Assembly (NCBI GenBank): GCA_042217615.1
Contig: JBDGSI010000065.1
Span: 1-14,462 of the forward strand
Direction of reading: 5' to 3'
Length of the DNA: 14,462 nt
From: JBDGSM01 sp042217615
Lineage (GTDB): Archaea; Nanohalarchaeota; Nanosalinia; Nanosalinales; Nanosalinaceae
Under the pieces are notes generated by a model. It saw only the letters and a program-made list of their open reading frames with translations, did no database searches and was not told the origin of the DNA. Made by a program: the position numbers and the translations under genes. The number at the start of each line of letters is the position of its first letter. The stretch's first letter is position 1. Of this stretch, positions 11,281 to 14,462 are shown piece after piece.

Positions 11281-13559
11281 CAACATTTCTGGGTTACCTT
11301 CAGCAAGGCCTCGGACAGTCTCTCAACCTTTCCCTGCAGGTCTTCAAACTCTTCACGGCCAACCTTTTCTTCCTGTGCACGATCCAGTTCTTCGACCTGG
11401 CTTCTCACCCCTTCAACCTCTTGCCGGAGATCGGAGAAAGCCTTGTCAAACTGGTCGCCATCAACTTTTTCCGAGTCAAGAGCTTCCACCCGGTTATCTA
11501 CACCTGAAATATCTTCCTGGATCTCGGAAACCTTTTGCTCAAACCGTCCCTGCTCAACCACATCTCTAGACTCAAGGCCTTCAATCCTCTGCTTAAGATC
11601 GGATAAATCCTGTTCAAACTCTTCTCTGCCAACAGCGTCTTCAGCAAGGCCTTCAACTTCTTCCAGCCATCCTCTCAGCCTGGAAACCTCTTCCTCAAAC
11701 TCTTCACGTGCAATATTCTGGTCCTCAAGCTCTTCAAAACCTCTAAGCCTTTTCTCAACCTCTCCAACACGGTCACCGAGGTCTGCAACAAGCTCGTCAA
11801 CTGCAGAAACTCTTTCCTCCATCTCACCCTCTGATACAAGGCCTTCAAGCTCTTCTCTGTCTGCCTTGGATTCCAGTTCTTCTCTAGAGGCTTTCTGCTG
11901 CATCTTCTGTTTCAGGTCGGAGATACCGGATTCATGTTCTGAGAAACGGTTTTCGAAACCGGAAAGCTTCTGCTCCAGCTCCTGCATTCTCTCAGAACCT
12001 TCTGACATTTTCTCATCGAACTCTTCACGGCCAACCTTATCCGACTCCAAGGCCTCAACACGTTCCCGAAGACTGTCTTCAACAGTTCCCAGTCTCTGCT
12101 CCAGTTCCTCGATATCCTTGTAAGTACCTCTTATTTTCTCCTCAACTTCTTCCAGGTCTTCAAACTCTGTATCTGCTAGCTCGTGAACCTGTTCAAGTTC
12201 TTCACGAAGATCTTCAACCTCTCCTTTCTCCGCCAACCGGTTATCCAACCCATGCTTTACCTCAGCCAGCTTTACACTTAGATCATCCCTTACATCAGCT
12301 ATACGGGCCTCAAGCTCCGAGGCCTCAACCTTATCATCTAACTCAGCCTTCTCAAAATCTTTTTTATCCAGTTTTCTCTGCTCAAGGCCTTCAATCGCCT
12401 CCTGCTTCTCCCTGATAGAGGACTCAACCCTGTCAACCCTGTTATGAGCCTCCTCTACAGAAGGAAGAACTCCGTCAAGCTCCTCCATCCTCTCATCCAG
12501 GTCGTTTCTTGCCCTCTCTAATCTACCGGATATCTCAGATATCTTCTCCTGAACACTGTCCAAGGCCTCAGAGTTCCTAGTTATCCTTTTATCAACTTCT
12601 TCCGCATCTGCTTTCTCCTCCTGAATGCTTTGAACTTCTTCAAGCACTGATTCAGCGTTTGAAAGGTCTTCATCCAGTTCCCTAAGCTTCTCCGATATAC
12701 TGGAGACTTCTTCCTCCAAGCCTTGAAGCTCTTCAAACTCTTCATCATGTTTCTCCCCTATCATCTCTATAGAGTCCCAGAGAGAATGTATTTCCGACCT
12801 TGAAGCCAGTTGCTCCCGCAGCCTGTCAGCCAGTTCAATCATGTTTACACCGAGTTCATCCCTCAACTCCTCCAGCTCCTGATCAAGCTCGGAACGATCC
12901 ACTTTCTCCTCTACAGCAAGATTCTTCAAACGCTCCCGCAGCCGGGAAAGCTCCACAATCTGATCGCCACGAACCTCCTCAAGCTTCTGCTCAAAACGGG
13001 CACGGTCAACCTTCTCCTCAATCTCAGCATCCTTCAACTCCCTCTCCATCTCAGAAAGCGACTGCTGAACACCGTCAATCCTTGTCTCAAGCTCTCTCAA
13101 ATCCTCAAGGCCTTCCCTCAGAGAATCAAGACGGTTACGAAGCTCCTCAACCTCTTCCTCAGTAACTATAGACTTCTCCTCAATCTTCTCAACATCATCA
13201 AAGGCCTTCTCCACGGCCGGAAGAAGCTCTTCAACCCTCTCACTTTTCTCCTCAAACTCCTCCATCATGTCCTCAAACTCGAAATCATTAGGTAACGCAC
13301 CGTAATCAACTTTCAGGTCCGCAACATCCTTCTTCAAATCATTCAGTTCCTCAAGCAGTTCTTCCTGCCTCTCCTTTACTTCAGCGCCTTCAGACTCTTC
13401 CAAACGGTTCTGACGGTACTCTAACTTGCTTACACGGTTCAAAAGCTCCTGGATCTGGCTCTCTTTATCTCTTACACTGCCTTCTTCCCCAGCCTTCTCT
13501 TTAACATCTGAAACCGCTTCCGATACTTTATCCTCAACATCAGAATCCAGCAATCCCAT
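11280..13559 (-). CDS. Long coiled-coil protein of unknown function with a single, C-terminal cysteine
   Basis: The 759-residue product is almost wholly heptad-type coiled coil rich in Glu, Leu, Asp, Lys and Arg, with no signal peptide, no membrane segment and no ATPase motif. It is therefore not a complete SMC or Rad50. The N-terminal 30 residues and a segment near 85-100 (DYGALPNDFEFED) are less regular and may be a small head. The body contains degenerate repeats with a Lys/Ala-Val-x-Arg-x-Glu/Leu-Phe core: KVDRARF and KVDRSEL in the N-terminal half, then KVGREEF, IAREEF, AVGREEF, VDGDQF and KVGREEF towards the end, 25-35 residues apart. Two copies share an identical 20-base stretch (11347-11366 and 12019-12038). 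The only cysteine is the last residue. At about 1.5 Angstrom per residue a straight coil would be roughly 100 nm long. A cytoskeletal, chromosome-tethering or spacer role is possible; none is shown. Confidence 0.8.
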   Translation of the reverse strand: MGLLDSDVEDKVSEAVSDVKEKAGEEGSVRDKESQIQELLNRVSKLEYRQNRLEESEGAEVKERQEELLEELNDLKKDVADLKVDYGALPNDFEFEDMMEEFEEKSERVEELLPAVEKAFDDVEKIEEKSIVTEEEVEELRNRLDSLREGLEDLRELETRIDGVQQSLSEMERELKDAEIEEKVDRARFEQKLEEVRGDQIVELSRLRERLKNLAVEEKVDRSELDQELEELRDELGVNMIELADRLREQLASRSEIHSLWDSIEMIGEKHDEEFEELQGLEEEVSSISEKLRELDEDLSNAESVLEEVQSIQEEKADAEEVDKRITRNSEALDSVQEKISEISGRLERARNDLDERMEELDGVLPSVEEAHNRVDRVESSIREKQEAIEGLEQRKLDKKDFEKAELDDKVEASELEARIADVRDDLSVKLAEVKHGLDNRLAEKGEVEDLREELEQVHELADTEFEDLEEVEEKIRGTYKDIEELEQRLGTVEDSLRERVEALESDKVGREEFDEKMSEGSERMQELEQKLSGFENRFSEHESGISDLKQKMQQKASREELESKADREELEGLVSEGEMEERVSAVDELVADLGDRVGEVEKRLRGFEELEDQNIAREEFEEEVSRLRGWLEEVEGLAEDAVGREEFEQDLSDLKQRIEGLESRDVVEQGRFEQKVSEIQEDISGVDNRVEALDSEKVDGDQFDKAFSDLRQEVEGVRSQVEELDRAQEEKVGREEFEDLQGKVERLSEALLKVTQKC

Positions 13560-13588
13560 CTCTTAAACAGTAATTAAGGAAACCTCAG

Positions 13589-13599
13589 TTAAAAAATAT
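13589..13599 (-). promoter_or_regulatory. Possible TATA box of the coiled-coil gene
   Basis: Read on the minus strand, ATATTTTTTAA is centred about 35 bases before the ATG at 13559 and would give a leader of about 10 bases. A second AT-rich element at 13571-13577 is too close to the start codon to act in the usual way. The T-run also belongs to the T-rich end of the upstream gene's transcript, so the assignment is uncertain. Confidence 0.3.
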
Positions 13600-13624
13600 G
13601 CCCGAAAAGAAGAGGAAGATCAAC

Positions 13625-13643
13625 AAAAAACCTTGGAAAAAAT
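13625..13643 (-). terminator. U-rich terminator after the M29 peptidase gene
   Basis: On the minus strand two runs of six T follow the M29 stop codon at 13652, with further T-rich sequence beyond. This fits archaeal U-tract termination. Confidence 0.5.
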
Positions 13644-13651
13644 TACTCCAC

Positions 13652-14462
13652 CTACCTGTCCAGGAAAACAGGTTCACCCTCATCAAGAACTTTTTCATCG
13701 TCAAACCAGACAGTTGGTGACTCACAGACACTGTCCCAGTGTATTCCGCATGGATTTGCTCTTTCCTCTCCGACGTAAAACGTGTTATCCCCGAAAGCAA
13801 AGTGAACGGTTCCAAGTACTTTCTCATCCTGGATAGGGACGCCTATCAGCGTTGCTTCAGGGTTTGTTCCAAAGCCGAACTCCGCAATCCTCCTTGAACA
13901 AGGCTTTTCGTCGAAGGCTTCAGCCAGTTCAGATGAATTAACTCCTTCAGGATGCTTTATGGCCGTAACTTCACCATCTTTGATTTCAACTTTCGTTCCT
14001 TCAGGTGCGAACGGTAAATGATCAATCACCAGTTCGCCGTTTATTCCAACCGGGAAGCCGTCTGTCTCGCCCGCAGGCAGATTACCTAGCTCCCCCTTTG
14101 AACCAATTATGCCAGTATCTTGATCATATGTTCTCAGGTCAACCTCAAACTCCAGTTCTGTGCCGGAAGGAGTTTCCACTCTAATCCTTGAAGTATCCTC
14201 TATCAAGGCATAGGCCTTCTCTGTGATCTTTTTGACTCGAGAATAATCTGTCTGAAGGCTGGTCTTCCAGATCTCCTTGTTCACAAGCGGCATCGAGGCA
14301 ACTACGGTGCCTACTTCACATGCTTCCTCTCTTGCCTTAGTATGACTTATGCTCTTATTAGTCGGAGCTATCACAACATCAACAGTTTTCATCGCCTCTG
14401 CAACATTTTCAGGAGGCTCAGAACCATGGCTCTCCGGCTCCTCATACTCCATCAACCTCCAA
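13652..14462 (-). CDS. M29 family aminopeptidase (aminopeptidase T-like), N-terminus outside window
   Basis: The frame is open to the right edge of the window and the first visible residues already belong to the conserved domain (ESHGSEPPENVAEAMK, VVIAPTNKSISHT), so the start lies outside. A TTG (14455) and an ATG (14452) at the edge are probably internal codons. About 270 residues are visible. M29 (COG2309) metallopeptidases use two metal ions held by two Glu, two His and an Asp. Counting from the TTG, candidates are Glu130 (GNLPAGE), Glu192 (RIAEFGFGTNP), His218 (GTVHFAFGDN), His239 and Asp241 (IHWDS). All are present, so the visible part looks intact. It would release N-terminal residues from peptides in the cytoplasm. 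With the M42 enzyme it is the second aminopeptidase in 5 kb, though the two are not co-transcribed. Confidence 0.88.
   Translation of the reverse strand, partial: WRLMEYEEPESHGSEPPENVAEAMKTVDVVIAPTNKSISHTKAREEACEVGTVVASMPLVNKEIWKTSLQTDYSRVKKITEKAYALIEDTSRIRVETPSGTELEFEVDLRTYDQDTGIIGSKGELGNLPAGETDGFPVGINGELVIDHLPFAPEGTKVEIKDGEVTAIKHPEGVNSSELAEAFDEKPCSRRIAEFGFGTNPEATLIGVPIQDEKVLGTVHFAFGDNTFYVGEERANPCGIHWDSVCESPTVWFDDEKVLDEGEPVFLDR

Larger units (their letters stand above)
165..14217. repeat. Dispersed, highly iterated palindrome AGGCCT (about 50 copies)
   Basis: By hand count AGGCCT occurs about 50 times between 165 and 14217, against about 3 expected from base composition. Examples begin at 892, 1118, 1723, 2428, 4124, 4847, 5481, 6912, 7493, 8351, 8384, 8432, 9748, 10222, 10843, 10879, 11575, 12385, 13108 and 13202. 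About 18 are extended to AAGGCCTT. The remaining GGCC sites with other flanks number only about 20-25, so the preference is for the whole hexamer. Copies lie in all three codon phases (Arg-Pro at 165, 4299 and 6912; Gly-Leu at 1118 and 2428; Glu/Lys-Ala at 892 and 1723), in genes on both strands and in an intergenic promoter. The largest gaps are 171-891, 2434-4123 and 13208-14211. Confidence 0.85.

Noticed and set aside
11347..12038. A CRISPR array or DNA-level tandem repeat in the T/C-rich stretch
   Set aside because: The recurring words lie in one long coding frame at uneven spacing and reflect Glu/Leu/Phe-rich coiled-coil repeats, not equal repeats with unique spacers.
11280..13559. SMC or Rad50-like ATPase
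   Set aside because: The protein has the coiled-coil content but no Walker A, Walker B or ABC signature at either end, and no hinge or zinc-hook motif.
13598..13720. A basic 40-codon plus-strand ORF (starting MPEKKRK)
   Set aside because: Its Lys-rich content comes from A-tracts that are the U-tract terminator of the minus-strand M29 gene, and it runs antisense into that gene. No ribosome binding site or family match.
165..14217. AGGCCT enrichment as a codon-usage effect only
   Set aside because: Copies occur in all three codon phases and in an intergenic promoter, and other GGCC contexts are far fewer than the hexamer itself.

Overview
The window looks like a piece of the chromosome of a small-genome, salt-adapted archaeon, most likely a nanohaloarchaeon or a close DPANN relative. 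The grounds are an archaeal histone, an archaeal RPA and RadA, a PRC-barrel protein and TATA-box promoters with U-rich ends. The soluble proteins are strongly acidic while the DNA has only moderate GC, and genes are tightly packed. The lineage call is an inference from these traits, not a database match. No rRNA, tRNA, CRISPR array or insertion sequence was found.

Layout. 3-176: the tail of a membrane protein cut by the window edge. 177-707: a gene-poor, partly G/T-rich stretch with a strong TATA box and a doubtful small membrane ORF. 708-2980: a DNA-maintenance block of histone, single-strand binding protein RPA and recombinase RadA; RPA and RadA form an operon. 3042-3633: a VapBC-like AbrB/PIN pair. 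3635-3895 (-) and 3951-4816 (+): a PRC-barrel protein divergent from an RNA 2',3'-cyclic phosphodiesterase (thpR) that overlaps a membrane-anchored OB-fold protein. 4806-5315 (-) and 5420-9784 (+): a GbsR/MarR-type regulator divergent from a four-gene MacB/FtsX-like ABC operon (ATPase, COG1361-type surface protein, two paralogous permeases). 9801-10838 (-): M42 aminopeptidase, divergent from fxsA (10889-11269, +). 11280-13559 (-): a 759-residue coiled-coil protein whose only cysteine is its last residue. 13652-14462 (-): an M29 aminopeptidase whose N-terminus lies outside the window.

Expression logic. Most first genes have a TATA box centred about 25-31 nt before the start codon, which predicts leaderless mRNAs. 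The one strong Shine-Dalgarno sequence (GGAGGT) sits before the internal operon gene radA. Two divergent gene pairs share one palindromic TATA element. At 10838-10889 the TATA dyad, two AGGCCT hexamers and both start codons are all placed symmetrically about one point.

The most striking signal is not a gene. The palindrome AGGCCT occurs about 50 times in 14.5 kb by my hand count, against roughly 3 expected from composition. It occurs in all three codon phases, in genes on both strands and between genes. It behaves like a highly iterated palindrome, comparable in kind to HIP1 of cyanobacteria, and I know of no description of it in such archaea.
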